DNA of 64,000 nt, from positions 1 to 64,000 of the forward strand of contig BLMJ01000009.1 of NCBI GenBank assembly GCA_011960625.1, given 5' to 3'. The stretch comes from Lachnospiraceae bacterium. Its GTDB lineage: Bacteria > Bacillota > Clostridia > Lachnospirales > Lachnospiraceae. Under the pieces are notes generated by a model. That model did not search any database. It worked only from the letters and a program-made list of their open reading frames with translations, and was not told the origin of the DNA. Every line of letters begins with the position of its first letter. The first letter of the stretch is position 1. The position numbers were made by a program, and so were the translations under genes. Positions 39,593-49,114 of the stretch are shown here, one piece after another.

Positions 39593-42244
39593 GTGGCGGA
39601 ATTAACACCGATGATGCAGCAATATATGGAGACGAAGAAGGAGTATCCGGACTGCATTTTGTTTTATAGACTGGGAGATTTTTATGAGATGTTCTTTGAC
39701 GATGCCCTGACTGCGTCGAGGGAGCTTGAGATTACGCTGACCGGAAAGAATTGCGGGCTTGAGGAACGCGCACCGATGTGCGGCGTTCCTTTCCATGCTG
39801 TGGACGGTTATCTGAACCGTCTGGTCTCTAAGGGGTATAAGGTGGCAATCTGTGAGCAGATGGAGGATGCGGCCAGCGCGAAGGGGTTAGTGAAGCGGGA
39901 TGTGGTCCGTATCGTGACGCCGGGGACTAATCTGGATGTGCAGGCGTTGGATGAGACGAAGAACAATTATATTATGTGCGTGGTCTATATTGCGGACCGC
40001 TATGGGCTTTCGGTGGCGGACGTGACGACGGGGGAATATATGGTCACGGAGCTTTCGGAGGCGGAGAAGCTGTTTGACGAGATTTATAAGTTTATGCCGT
40101 CAGAGCTTATATGCAACGAGGCTTTTTATATGAGCGGCATGGATCTGGAGCTTTTGAAGGAGAAGCTGGGGATTACGGTGTATTCTCTGGACGCGTGGTA
40201 TTTTGATGATTCCATCTGTCAGAGAACCCTTTCGGAGCATTTTCATGTAAATGGCCTTGAGGGTCTTGGCCTTTCGGATTTTGACTGCGGCGTGATTGCG
40301 GCCGGGGCGCTGCTTAAATACCTGCTTGAGACGCAGAAGCGGGATCTGTCCCACATTACCAAGCTTTCGGTCTATGCCACGGGGAAGTATATGCTGCTTG
40401 ACAGCTCTACACGCCGGAATTTGGAGCTTTGCGAGACGCTCAGGGAGAAGCAGAAGCGAGGGTCGCTTCTCTGGGTGCTGGATAAGACGCGCACAGCTAT
40501 GGGGGCGAGGGCGCTGCGCAAGCATATTGAACAGCCGTTGATTGACCGGGCGGAGATTGAGCGGCGTCTGGATGCGGTGGAAGAGCTTAGAGACAATGCG
40601 ATTTCCAGAGAGGAAATCAGAGAGTATCTTTCTTCGATTTATGACTTGGAGCGTCTGGTGTGCAGGATTACTTACCAGTCTGCGAATCCTAGGGATCTGA
40701 TTGCCTTTGAACATTCCCTTGCCATGCTGCCCCATATTAAGTATATTTTGCGGGAAATGAAGGCTCCGCTGCTGGTGGAATTGTACGAGAGTCTGGATAC
40801 CTTAGAGGATCTCTGCACTCTGGTGAAGTCTGCCATTAAGGAGGAGCCTCCCATTGCCATGAGGGAGGGCGGCATTATCCGAGAGGGATATGATAAGGAG
40901 GTGGACAGGCTTCGTTCAGCCAAGTCGGACGGGAAGGAGTGGCTTGCAAAGCTTGAGACACAGGAACGGGAGAAGACGGGGATTAAGAATTTAAAGATTC
41001 GGTTCAATAAGGTGTTCGGGTATTATCTGGAAGTGACCAATTCTTTTAAGAATCTGGTGCCGGATTATTATACCCGTAAGCAGACCCTTGCAAATGCGGA
41101 GCGTTTTATTATTCCGGAGCTTAAGGAATTGGAGGATACCATTCTTGGGGCGGAGGATAAATTATATGCGCTGGAATATCAGTTGTTCTGCGATGTGCGG
41201 GATAAGATCGGGGCGGAGATTTTAAGGATTCAGTCAAGCGCCCGGGCCGTGGCGCAGCTGGATGCCTTTTCTTCTTTTGCGCTGGTGGCGGAGCGGAATC
41301 AGTATGTGCGCCCGGGGATGAATGAGAAAGGGGTCATTGACATTAAGGATGGCCGGCATCCCGTGGTGGAGCGGATGATTCCCAATGATATGTTTATTGC
41401 CAATGATACCTTTTTGAATGACAAAAAGAATCGGATTTCCGTAATTACAGGCCCGAATATGGCGGGGAAATCTACATATATGCGCCAGACTGCGCTGATT
41501 GTTCTGATGGCGCAGATTGGCTCTTTTGTTCCGGCTTCCAGTGCGGATATCGGTCTGGTGGATCGGATTTTTACCAGGGTCGGCGCATCGGATGATCTGG
41601 CGAGCGGCCAGAGTACGTTTATGGTGGAGATGACGGAGGTTGCGAATATCTTACGGAATGCCACCAGCCGGAGTCTGCTGATTCTGGATGAAATCGGGCG
41701 GGGAACCAGTACCTTCGACGGGCTGAGTATTGCGTGGGCTGTGATTGAGCATATCAGCAACAGCAAGCTTCTTGGGGCGAAGACACTGTTTGCCACCCAT
41801 TACCATGAGCTGACGGAGCTTGAGGGGAAAATCCACAATGTGAATAATTATTGTATCGCCGTGAAGGAGAAAGGGGACGATATTATTTTCCTGCGCAAGA
41901 TTGTAAAAGGCGGCGCGGATAAGAGTTACGGGATCCAGGTCGCAAGGCTTGCGGGGGTGCCGGAGTCGGTCATTATGCGGGCCAAGGAGATTGTGGAGGA
42001 ACTGGTGCAGGCGGATATTACGGACAGGATTAAGGATATCGCGTCCCATGGGAACGAGCAGCCGGCGGCGAAGCCAAAGCATTACGACGAGGTGGATTTG
42101 GCCCAGATGTCCTTGTTCGATACGGTGAAGGATGACGATGTGATTGAGGAGATTAAGGGGTTGGATCTTGGGAACCTGACGCCGATTGACGCTCTGAATA
42201 CGTTGTATCAGTTACAGAATAAGCTGAAGAACCGCTGGGGATGA
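39593..42244 (+). CDS. mutS: DNA mismatch repair protein MutS
   Basis: Recognises mismatches and initiates repair with MutL. The N-terminal mismatch-binding motif GDFYEMF is near residue 30, the Walker A GPNMAGKSTYM near 620, Walker B LLILDEIGRGTSTFDG, and the helix-turn-helix dimer tail is present. The track start TTG 39533 lies in the leader hairpin. GTG 39593 has agaggt 6 nt before it and gives VAELTPMMQQYMETKKEYPD, the conserved N-terminus, so the protein has 883 aa. mutL follows after 13 nt. Confidence 0.97.
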   Translation: MAELTPMMQQYMETKKEYPDCILFYRLGDFYEMFFDDALTASRELEITLTGKNCGLEERAPMCGVPFHAVDGYLNRLVSKGYKVAICEQMEDAASAKGLVKRDVVRIVTPGTNLDVQALDETKNNYIMCVVYIADRYGLSVADVTTGEYMVTELSEAEKLFDEIYKFMPSELICNEAFYMSGMDLELLKEKLGITVYSLDAWYFDDSICQRTLSEHFHVNGLEGLGLSDFDCGVIAAGALLKYLLETQKRDLSHITKLSVYATGKYMLLDSSTRRNLELCETLREKQKRGSLLWVLDKTRTAMGARALRKHIEQPLIDRAEIERRLDAVEELRDNAISREEIREYLSSIYDLERLVCRITYQSANPRDLIAFEHSLAMLPHIKYILREMKAPLLVELYESLDTLEDLCTLVKSAIKEEPPIAMREGGIIREGYDKEVDRLRSAKSDGKEWLAKLETQEREKTGIKNLKIRFNKVFGYYLEVTNSFKNLVPDYYTRKQTLANAERFIIPELKELEDTILGAEDKLYALEYQLFCDVRDKIGAEILRIQSSARAVAQLDAFSSFALVAERNQYVRPGMNEKGVIDIKDGRHPVVERMIPNDMFIANDTFLNDKKNRISVITGPNMAGKSTYMRQTALIVLMAQIGSFVPASSADIGLVDRIFTRVGASDDLASGQSTFMVEMTEVANILRNATSRSLLILDEIGRGTSTFDGLSIAWAVIEHISNSKLLGAKTLFATHYHELTELEGKIHNVNNYCIAVKEKGDDIIFLRKIVKGGADKSYGIQVARLAGVPESVIMRAKEIVEELVQADITDRIKDIASHGNEQPAAKPKHYDEVDLAQMSLFDTVKDDDVIEEIKGLDLGNLTPIDALNTLYQLQNKLKNRWG

Positions 42245-42257
42245 TAGAGGATAAGGT

Positions 42258-44321
42258 ATGAGTAAGATACAGGTTTTGGATACGGTTACGATTGATAAGA
42301 TTGCGGCGGGCGAGGTGATTGAGCGTCCGGCTTCTGTGGTCAAGGAGCTGGTGGAGAATGCCATTGACGCCGGGGCGACCGCGATTGTCGTGGAGATTCA
42401 GGAGGGCGGGACGTCGCTTATCCGGATCGCGGATAATGGGTGCGGGATTGAAAAAGAGGAAGTTCCCAATGCTTTCTGGCGGCATGCTACCAGTAAGATT
42501 CGCTCTGTGGAGGATTTGGTTCATATTGGCTCTCTGGGATTTCGGGGGGAGGCTTTGTCTAGTATTGCGGCGGTCTCTCAGGTGGAGCTGATCACGAAGA
42601 CGAAGGGACAGGTATTTGGGACGAGATATCGGATCAATGGCGGGACGGAAGTAGATATTGAGGATACGGGGGCGCGGGATGGAACCACATTTCTGATTCG
42701 CCAGTTGTTTTATAACGTTCCGGCCAGACGGAAGTTTTTAAAGACGCCGATGACGGAGGCAAGCCATGTGGGAGATCTGATGACCAGGCTTGCCCTGTCC
42801 CATCCGGAGATTTCCTTTCAGTTTATTAATAATGGACAGTCGAAACTGCACAGCTCGGGGAACGGGAGCCTTCGGGATGTGATTTATCATGTCTATGGGC
42901 GGGATATTGCTTCGAATCTGCTTAAGGCCCAGTTAGAGGCCCCGGGGATGCGCATTTCTGGTTTCCTTGGGAAACCCATTGTTTCCAGAGGAAATCGGAA
43001 TTTTGAAAACTATTTTATTAATGGACGGTATGTGAAGAATCAGATTGTGTCAAAGGCGATTGAGGATGCTTATAAGGATTTTTCCATGCAGCATAAGTAT
43101 CCCTTTGTTGCGCTCCTTATGGAGATTGACGGCGAGGGTGTGGATGTAAATGTGCATCCGGCAAAGCTGGAGATTCGTTTCCATAACCAGCAGGAGATCT
43201 ATAACCGGGTGTTTGAGGCGGTGAGTCAAGGGCTGCACAGGGAGGAGCTGATCCCACATGTAGAGCTGGATGTGCCGGAAGGGAAGTTTAGGAAGGAATC
43301 CGGCGATGATAAGAGGCAAGAAGGCAGTACGTCAAGCAAACACCTTCCCTTTGAGGGGCTAAAGCGCACAGCTGACACAGCCTTGGCAGACTGCCAAAAA
43401 AGTGTGCCAAAACCGGCAAAACAAACGCTTCCACCTCCGTCTGAGCGGAATCTGGACTATTTTATGGAACAAATGCAAAAGCGGGTTTTGGCGTACCACA
43501 GTCAGCGTTCGTCTGCTGAGGTGGCGGACCGAAATGGGCTTTTTAAACCTGAGCTTCAGTCTGACCGTATCCGTGAAACTGTGAAGTTTGCAAAGAAGTT
43601 GAACGAGACGCGGCCAAGTGCGGCGGAAAATGGCGGACAGCCTTCAAAAGAGTCGGAAGCGGTAAAAAGTGGCGGACAAGCTCTGGATGAGCCAAAGCAG
43701 TTGGATTTATTTGAAGAGAAGCTTCTGACAAGGGAAGCGAAGGATGAATATCACTTGATTGGACAGGTTTTTGAGACATACTGGCTGGTGGAGTTCCATG
43801 AGAAGCTCTATATTATCGACCAGCATGCCGCCCATGAGCGAATTTTGTATGAGAGGACGCTTAGGAGTATGCGGATGCGGGAGTTTACTTCGCAGATGAT
43901 CACGCCTCCGATTATTCTGGAGCTGAGTATGCAGGAGGCGGAGCTTCTTAAGCAGTTTATGGAGCATTTTACCCGAATAGGGTTTGAGTTCGAGGATTTT
44001 GGGCAGGAATCCTTTGTCGTGCGGGCAGTACCGGATAATCTGTTCAGTATTGCCAAGAAGGAGCTGCTTTTGCAGATGCTTGACAGCCTGTCGGATGAGG
44101 TGAACCGGAATCTGTCGCCGGATTTGATTGATGAGAAGGTGGCGTCTATGTCCTGTAAGGCGGCTGTGAAGGGGAATATGAGATTGTCGGCCGCGGAGGT
44201 GGATGCGTTGATTGGTGAACTTTTGACGCTTGAGAATCCTTATCACTGTCCTCATGGCAGACCGACGATTATTGCAATGAGCCGGCGGGAGCTGGAAAAA
44301 AAGTTTAAAAGGATTGTGTAA
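42258..44321 (+). CDS. mutL: DNA mismatch repair protein MutL (endonuclease type)
   Basis: GHKL ATPase that couples MutS to strand incision. The N-terminal ATPase has ENAIDAGA, DNGCGI and GFRGEALSSIA. A variable linker (about 350-480) follows. The C-terminal dimerisation domain has the metal-binding endonuclease motif DQHAAHERILYE (about residue 522) and SCKAAVKGNMRL, then CPHGRPT. This shows an active-nuclease MutL, usual for bacteria without MutH. Length 687 aa. It is flanked by mutS and miaA. Confidence 0.97.
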   Translation: MSKIQVLDTVTIDKIAAGEVIERPASVVKELVENAIDAGATAIVVEIQEGGTSLIRIADNGCGIEKEEVPNAFWRHATSKIRSVEDLVHIGSLGFRGEALSSIAAVSQVELITKTKGQVFGTRYRINGGTEVDIEDTGARDGTTFLIRQLFYNVPARRKFLKTPMTEASHVGDLMTRLALSHPEISFQFINNGQSKLHSSGNGSLRDVIYHVYGRDIASNLLKAQLEAPGMRISGFLGKPIVSRGNRNFENYFINGRYVKNQIVSKAIEDAYKDFSMQHKYPFVALLMEIDGEGVDVNVHPAKLEIRFHNQQEIYNRVFEAVSQGLHREELIPHVELDVPEGKFRKESGDDKRQEGSTSSKHLPFEGLKRTADTALADCQKSVPKPAKQTLPPPSERNLDYFMEQMQKRVLAYHSQRSSAEVADRNGLFKPELQSDRIRETVKFAKKLNETRPSAAENGGQPSKESEAVKSGGQALDEPKQLDLFEEKLLTREAKDEYHLIGQVFETYWLVEFHEKLYIIDQHAAHERILYERTLRSMRMREFTSQMITPPIILELSMQEAELLKQFMEHFTRIGFEFEDFGQESFVVRAVPDNLFSIAKKELLLQMLDSLSDEVNRNLSPDLIDEKVASMSCKAAVKGNMRLSAAEVDALIGELLTLENPYHCPHGRPTIIAMSRRELEKKFKRIV

Positions 44322-44323
44322 AT

Positions 44324-45265
44324 ATGAAAAAACCATTAGTAGTCCTGACCGGACCTACGGCTGTTGGGAAGACAAAGGCTTCCCTTGGACTTGCCAAGGC
44401 CCTTGGCGGTGAGATCATTTCCGCAGATTCTATGCAGGTCTATCAGTATATGAATATTGGTTCCGCCAAGATTCGTACAAAGGAGATGCAAGGGGTTCCC
44501 CATTTCCTGGTGGATGTGCTGAAACCTTGGGAAGAGTTTCACGTCGTGCGTTTTCAGCAGATGGCAAAAGCTGCGCTGGAGGGGATTTATGCCCGCCGTC
44601 ATATCCCGATTGTGGTTGGCGGGACTGGATTTTATATCCAGGCATTGCTTTATGATATTGATTTTTCGGAAAATGACGGGGATGCTTCGTACCGTCAAAA
44701 GCTTGAGCAGATTGCCAAGGAGCGAGGGGAAAGAAATCTTCATGAACGTCTTAAGGCGATCGATCCAGCGGCGGCTTTAAAGATTCATGAGAACAATGTG
44801 AAACGTGTCATTCGTGCGCTGGAGTTTTACCATCAGACAGGGCAGCGGATCTCGGAGCATAATGAGCGGGAGCGGCAGAAGGAGTCTCCCTACCAGTTTG
44901 TTTATTTTGTGTTGAATGATGACAGAAAGCGACTGTATGAGCGGATTGACGATCGGGTGGATCAGATGCTTAAAGAGGGGCTTGTGGACGAGGTGGCCGC
45001 TTTGCGGGATATGGGCTGTACGCGGGATATGGTGGCAATGCAGGGACTTGGCTACAAGGAGATTTTTGCTTTCCTGGAAGGGGAGTTAAGTCTTGACGAG
45101 GCTGTTTACAGGCTTAAGCGGGATACGAGACATTTTGCTAAAAGGCAGATTACCTGGTTTAAGAGGGAGAAGGAGGTAATCTGGATAAATAAGGATGAAT
45201 ATGGTTACGATGAGGATAGAATCTTACACGATATGATAAGATATGTAAGGGGCGAACTGGGTTGA
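44324..45265 (+). CDS. miaA: tRNA dimethylallyltransferase
   Basis: Adds the dimethylallyl group to A37 of tRNAs reading UNN codons, the step before MiaB. P-loop GPTAVGKTKAS is at residues 10-20, followed by ISADSMQVYQYMNIGSAKI and VVGGTGFYIQALLY, all hallmarks of MiaA. 313 aa. It starts 2 nt after mutL. miaA and miaB, which act on the same nucleotide, bracket mutSL, but here miaB is split off by the island. Confidence 0.97.
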   Translation: MKKPLVVLTGPTAVGKTKASLGLAKALGGEIISADSMQVYQYMNIGSAKIRTKEMQGVPHFLVDVLKPWEEFHVVRFQQMAKAALEGIYARRHIPIVVGGTGFYIQALLYDIDFSENDGDASYRQKLEQIAKERGERNLHERLKAIDPAAALKIHENNVKRVIRALEFYHQTGQRISEHNERERQKESPYQFVYFVLNDDRKRLYERIDDRVDQMLKEGLVDEVAALRDMGCTRDMVAMQGLGYKEIFAFLEGELSLDEAVYRLKRDTRHFAKRQITWFKREKEVIWINKDEYGYDEDRILHDMIRYVRGELG

Positions 45266-45552
45266 GAAAATTATTTCGGAGTAGGTTTATTAAGAAAATG
45301 AATACTTTGCTGATGGTCTATGCCCGTTCTCAGAATGCGGAGGCTACTTACCGAGAGTTGATGGCCCTTAAGCCGTTGATTCGAGATAAGGGGGAGGAGG
45401 CTTTGTTTGAACTGAACCGGGCGTCATTGCTTTATGATATGAAAAAGTATAAGGAGGCGGCGGAGGTGATTATGCAGATTCAACCGCTGAATCCTGTATT
45501 TGATGCGAAGTGTGCGGTCGTCCGGACTAAGATTTTGGATGCGTGGCTGTGA
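45262..45552 (+). CDS. Small TPR-like protein after miaA
   Basis: 96-aa, not a named family. The helical sequence AEATYRELMALKPLIRDKGEEALFELNRASLLYDMKKYKEAAEVIMQI has the spacing of one to two TPR-like hairpins. The start TTG 45262 overlaps the miaA stop in ttga, with aaggggc upstream, which suggests translational coupling. ATG 45298 (MNTLLMVYARS) is a shorter alternative. The partner is unknown. Confidence 0.6.
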   Translation: MRKLFRSRFIKKMNTLLMVYARSQNAEATYRELMALKPLIRDKGEEALFELNRASLLYDMKKYKEAAEVIMQIQPLNPVFDAKCAVVRTKILDAWL

Positions 45553-45597
45553 GGACGTCGGATTTTATGAAAAATATGGAAAAGGGAAATTTATTTT

Positions 45598-46902
45598 ATG
45601 TCTAAAGAAAAAAACTGTGATTTTGATATCATTTCATTATATAGAGAGTTAGGGATTCGCAGAGAGGTGCTGGATTTTGGCAGAGAGATTGAAGCAGGGC
45701 TTGAAAAGCGGTTTGCAGCGATAGATGGAGTAGCGGAGTATAACCAGCTCAAGGTGATTCAGGCCATGCAGAAGAATCAGGTTAGCGAGGGGTGCTTCCA
45801 TTATGCCAGCGGATATGGCTATAACGACGTGGGACGTGATACGCTGGAGGAAGTATATGCTTCTGTGTTTCATACGGAGAGTGCGTTGGTGCGTCCCCAG
45901 ATTACTTGCGGCACCCATGCGCTTGCGCTTGCGCTGAGTGCAAATTTGAGACCTGGGGACGAGCTTTTGTCCCCTGTGGGCAAGCCTTATGATACGCTGG
46001 AGGAAGTGATCGGTATCCGTCCATCTAAAGGATCCCTTGCGGAATATGGAGTTTCCTATTCTCAGGTCGAGCTTCTTGAGGATGGGACTTTTGATTTTGA
46101 CGGGATACGAGAGGCGCTTCGGGAAAACACAAAGCTGGTGACGATTCAGAGGTCGAAAGGATATCAGACCAGACCAAGCTTTTCTGTGGGGCAGATTGGT
46201 GAGTTGATTCGTTTTGTCAAGGATATCAGACCGGATATCATCTGCATGGTGGATAATTGTTATGGAGAGTTTGTGGAAACAATAGAGCCAAGCGACGTTG
46301 GGGCAGATTTGGTGGTGGGTTCTCTAATTAAGAACCCAGGCGGCGGTCTTGCTCCTATTGGGGGCTATATTGCAGGCAGAAAGGATTTGATTGACGCCTG
46401 TGGTTTTCGTTTGACTTCTCCGGGACTCGGAAAAGAGGTGGGCGCATCTCTTGGGGTAATGCAGTCTTTTTATCAGGGCTTATTCCTTGCTCCGACGGTG
46501 ACGGCCAGCGCATTGAAAGCAGCCATTTTCGCGGCTAATATTTATGAGAAGCTTGGCTTTGCTGTGGTGCCAAAGGGCAGTGAGAGCAGGCATGATATTA
46601 TTCAGGCTGTGACCTTTGGAAAACCTGAGGGGGTCATTGCATTCTGTAAGGGGATTCAGGCGGCGGCGCCTGTGGATTCGTTTGTGACCCCGATTCCGTG
46701 GGCGATGCCTGGGTATGACAGCGATGTGATTATGGCGGCTGGCGCTTTTGTACAGGGGTCGTCCATCGAGCTGAGTGCAGATGGTCCCATTAAGCCGCCT
46801 TATGCCGTATATTTTCAGGGCGGGCTGACTTGGCACCATGGGAGGCTTGGTATTTTGATGTCGCTTGAGCATCTTGTGCGGGAGGGAGTGGTCGTATTAT
46901 GA
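45598..46902 (+). CDS. Methionine gamma-lyase family PLP enzyme (aluminium-resistance/YnbB type)
   Basis: Fold type I PLP-dependent protein of PF06838. The PLP-binding lysine sits in GSLIKNPGGGLAPIGGY (about residue 245), and the upstream MVDNCYGEFVE holds the aspartate that contacts the cofactor nitrogen. A tyrosine-rich YASGYGYNDVGRDTLE block is conserved in this group. 434 aa, normal. Members have been called aluminium resistance proteins, but the true substrate is not established. The ATG follows aaaaggg. It sits between the small TPR-like gene and an HI0933-type flavoprotein. Confidence 0.88.
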   Translation: MSKEKNCDFDIISLYRELGIRREVLDFGREIEAGLEKRFAAIDGVAEYNQLKVIQAMQKNQVSEGCFHYASGYGYNDVGRDTLEEVYASVFHTESALVRPQITCGTHALALALSANLRPGDELLSPVGKPYDTLEEVIGIRPSKGSLAEYGVSYSQVELLEDGTFDFDGIREALRENTKLVTIQRSKGYQTRPSFSVGQIGELIRFVKDIRPDIICMVDNCYGEFVETIEPSDVGADLVVGSLIKNPGGGLAPIGGYIAGRKDLIDACGFRLTSPGLGKEVGASLGVMQSFYQGLFLAPTVTASALKAAIFAANIYEKLGFAVVPKGSESRHDIIQAVTFGKPEGVIAFCKGIQAAAPVDSFVTPIPWAMPGYDSDVIMAAGAFVQGSSIELSADGPIKPPYAVYFQGGLTWHHGRLGILMSLEHLVREGVVVL

Positions 46903-46930
46903 GGAATGATTCAGTAATTGGGCGGTTATC

Positions 46931-48199
46931 ATGAGAAAGATTGGGATTATCGGCGGCGGCGCCGCAGGGCTTGCGGCGGCGATCGCGGCGGCAAGAAATG
47001 ACAGGCAGGCAAAGGTTTTTATTCTGGAGCGTAATGAGCGCATTGGAAGGAAGCTTCTTGCGACAGGGAATGGACGGTGTAATCTGACGAACCGTCAGGC
47101 TGTTGGTTCTTGTGTGGAAACATTCTACCGAGGTGAGGATACGGCGTTTGCTCAAAATGTCCTTGCCCAGTTCGGATATGAGGATACCCTGGATTTTTTT
47201 ACGTCTCTGGGGCTTGTGATGCGAATGAGGGGGGATTATGTATATCCTCGCTCTGATCAGGCGTCGGCTGTGCTGGAGGTTCTGGAGCTGGAATTAAAAC
47301 GTCTTGGGGTCAAGATTTTCTATGGCGCCAAAGTGGAGTCCGTTGTTCGAAATCAGAAGGGCTTCTGTATCAGAGCGGCTGAGATTTTGCAGGAGGGAAA
47401 GCAAGGCCCTTTGCAGAGGTTCCAGGCAGACCGGGTGATTCTAGCCTGCGGCGGGATGGCTGCTTCTACTTTTGGCTCAGATGGCAGTGGTTTTCCACTT
47501 GCCAAATCTCTTGGACATAGTGTGACTTTGGTTGTACCGGCGTTGGTGCAGCTTAGAGTAAGGAAGCATCCCTTAGCCAAGGCGTCGGGCGTGCGCACAG
47601 AGGCTGGTGTGACAGCGCTGATTGACGGTAAGGCGGTTTTTTCGGATTCCGGCGAAGTACAGATTACTGCCTATGGGATTTCCGGGATTCCAGTGTTTCA
47701 AATCAGCCGATTTATTGCATACGGGCTGTTTAAGAAGAAACGCTCGGAGGTCTTGCTGGATTTTCTTCCGGAATATTCAGAGGATGCGGCGTATGAATTA
47801 CTTATGAAGATTGCGGCCAATCGGAGAGATTTGACTGCGGATGCATGGCTATCGGGGATATTTAACCGGAAATTAGTTCCTCGGATATTGGAGCAGGCAG
47901 GAGTGCGGCTTCAGACCCCTGTATCGGGGTTGGACCAACAAAAGCTTCGGGAAGTAGCGAAGAAATGTAAGGGGATTGTGCTGGAGATTCAGGATACCAA
48001 TGGGTTTGAGAATGCGCAGGTCAGCGCCGGAGGTGTTCGGACGAAGGAGCTCTGTCCGCAGACCATGGAATCTTTGCGCACCAAAGGACTGTATCTTGCG
48101 GGGGAATTGCTGGATGTGGATGGAATCTGCGGAGGGTTCAATCTACAATGGGCATGGTCTACTGGATGTATTGCGGGAAAGGCGGCTTCGAACCATTAG
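46931..48199 (+). CDS. HI0933/BaiN-family NAD(P)/FAD-dependent oxidoreductase
   Basis: Flavoprotein with an N-terminal dinucleotide motif GIIGGGAAGLAAAIAA, the family block RIGRKLLATGNGRCNLTN, and the C-terminal GELLDVDGICGGFNLQWAWSTG that closes the FAD site. 422 aa, typical. Members include BaiN, which reduces bile acid intermediates in Clostridium scindens, but most are uncharacterised, so no substrate is claimed. The stop is 2 nt before the AraC-type regulator, suggesting coupled translation. Confidence 0.9.
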   Translation: MRKIGIIGGGAAGLAAAIAAARNDRQAKVFILERNERIGRKLLATGNGRCNLTNRQAVGSCVETFYRGEDTAFAQNVLAQFGYEDTLDFFTSLGLVMRMRGDYVYPRSDQASAVLEVLELELKRLGVKIFYGAKVESVVRNQKGFCIRAAEILQEGKQGPLQRFQADRVILACGGMAASTFGSDGSGFPLAKSLGHSVTLVVPALVQLRVRKHPLAKASGVRTEAGVTALIDGKAVFSDSGEVQITAYGISGIPVFQISRFIAYGLFKKKRSEVLLDFLPEYSEDAAYELLMKIAANRRDLTADAWLSGIFNRKLVPRILEQAGVRLQTPVSGLDQQKLREVAKKCKGIVLEIQDTNGFENAQVSAGGVRTKELCPQTMESLRTKGLYLAGELLDVDGICGGFNLQWAWSTGCIAGKAASNH

Positions 48200-48201
48200 A
48201 C

Positions 48202-49038
48202 ATGATTACAAATGAAGTTATCAACCAGGCGATTGATTATATTTTGCAGCATATTGAAGAAGAGCTTACTCTTGGGGAGGTGGCGGGGCACTGTCATTTC
48301 TCGAAGTTTTATTTCAGCCGCCTTTTTAAGGAGCAGACGGGTGAGAGTGTTTACGGGTTTATTAAGAGGGTAAAACTTGAGCAGAGTGCCTTTCGGCTTA
48401 AGACGGAGCAGAAGCGACGAATTACAGAGATTGGCGCTGATTATGGGTATAGTTCTTCTAATTACAGCTCTGCATTCCGTCAGCATTACCGCATGGCTCC
48501 TGTTGATTTCCGCAGACAGAGTTATTCTTCTTCTATGGCCCATCCCTTCTTCCATCATGAAAACTGGAAGGTGGAAAGCTTTGAAGCCTGTGACAGTAAG
48601 ATTTCCCTTAAATATATTCCAGATTACTTTGTAATCTATGAGAGACGATTCGGCAGTTATGAGAATTTGTGCAGAGACTGGGACGGATTTATCGAAAAAT
48701 ATCGGGAGTTTATCACAGAGGAAACCCTTCTTTTCGAGCGGACGTACGACGACCCTGCTGTGACGTCTTATGGACACTGTCTGTATGATATCTGTATGAG
48801 TGTCCAGGAAAATTGTCCTCTTAAAAATACTGCGAAAATCCAGGGCGGAAAGTGTATCGTATATCATTTTAAGGGGCACGCCAAACATATTTATGCGGCG
48901 TATCAGACTATATTTCTGGTGTGGCTGCCAAGAGTATCCTATGAATTGGATGCAGCCAAAAGCCTATTTGATATTTACCATGAAGTGGACAGTGAGACAA
49001 AGTATATGGAGATGGATATCTGTGTACCTGTGAAATAA
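48202..49038 (+). CDS. AraC-family regulator with GyrI-like effector domain
   Basis: Transcription regulator of the Rob/SoxS-like type. The N-terminal double helix-turn-helix (about 8-105) reads LTLGEVAGHCHFSKFYFSRLFKEQ and ITEIGADYGYSSSNYSSAFRQHY. The remainder (about 125-278) is a GyrI-like ligand-binding domain (KYIPDYFVIYERRFGSYENL). The track start at 48148 lies in another gene; ATG 48202 gives MITNEVINQAIDYIL, a usual start. No good ribosome site is seen, so translation probably depends on coupling to the gene before. It is upstream of a MATE efflux gene, so drug- or metabolite-induced export control is plausible. Confidence 0.88.
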   Translation: MITNEVINQAIDYILQHIEEELTLGEVAGHCHFSKFYFSRLFKEQTGESVYGFIKRVKLEQSAFRLKTEQKRRITEIGADYGYSSSNYSSAFRQHYRMAPVDFRRQSYSSSMAHPFFHHENWKVESFEACDSKISLKYIPDYFVIYERRFGSYENLCRDWDGFIEKYREFITEETLLFERTYDDPAVTSYGHCLYDICMSVQENCPLKNTAKIQGGKCIVYHFKGHAKHIYAAYQTIFLVWLPRVSYELDAAKSLFDIYHEVDSETKYMEMDICVPVK

Positions 49039-49114
49039 GCAATAATTCAGAAGTATATATTTCAATTCCTTCTTATAATGAATGGGTATTACATGCTTGT
49101 AAGGAGGTATTTTT

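Noticed and set aside
42258-44321. Several ORFs on the - strand opposite mutL and mutS
   Set aside because: All are shadows of mismatch-repair genes confirmed by motifs.
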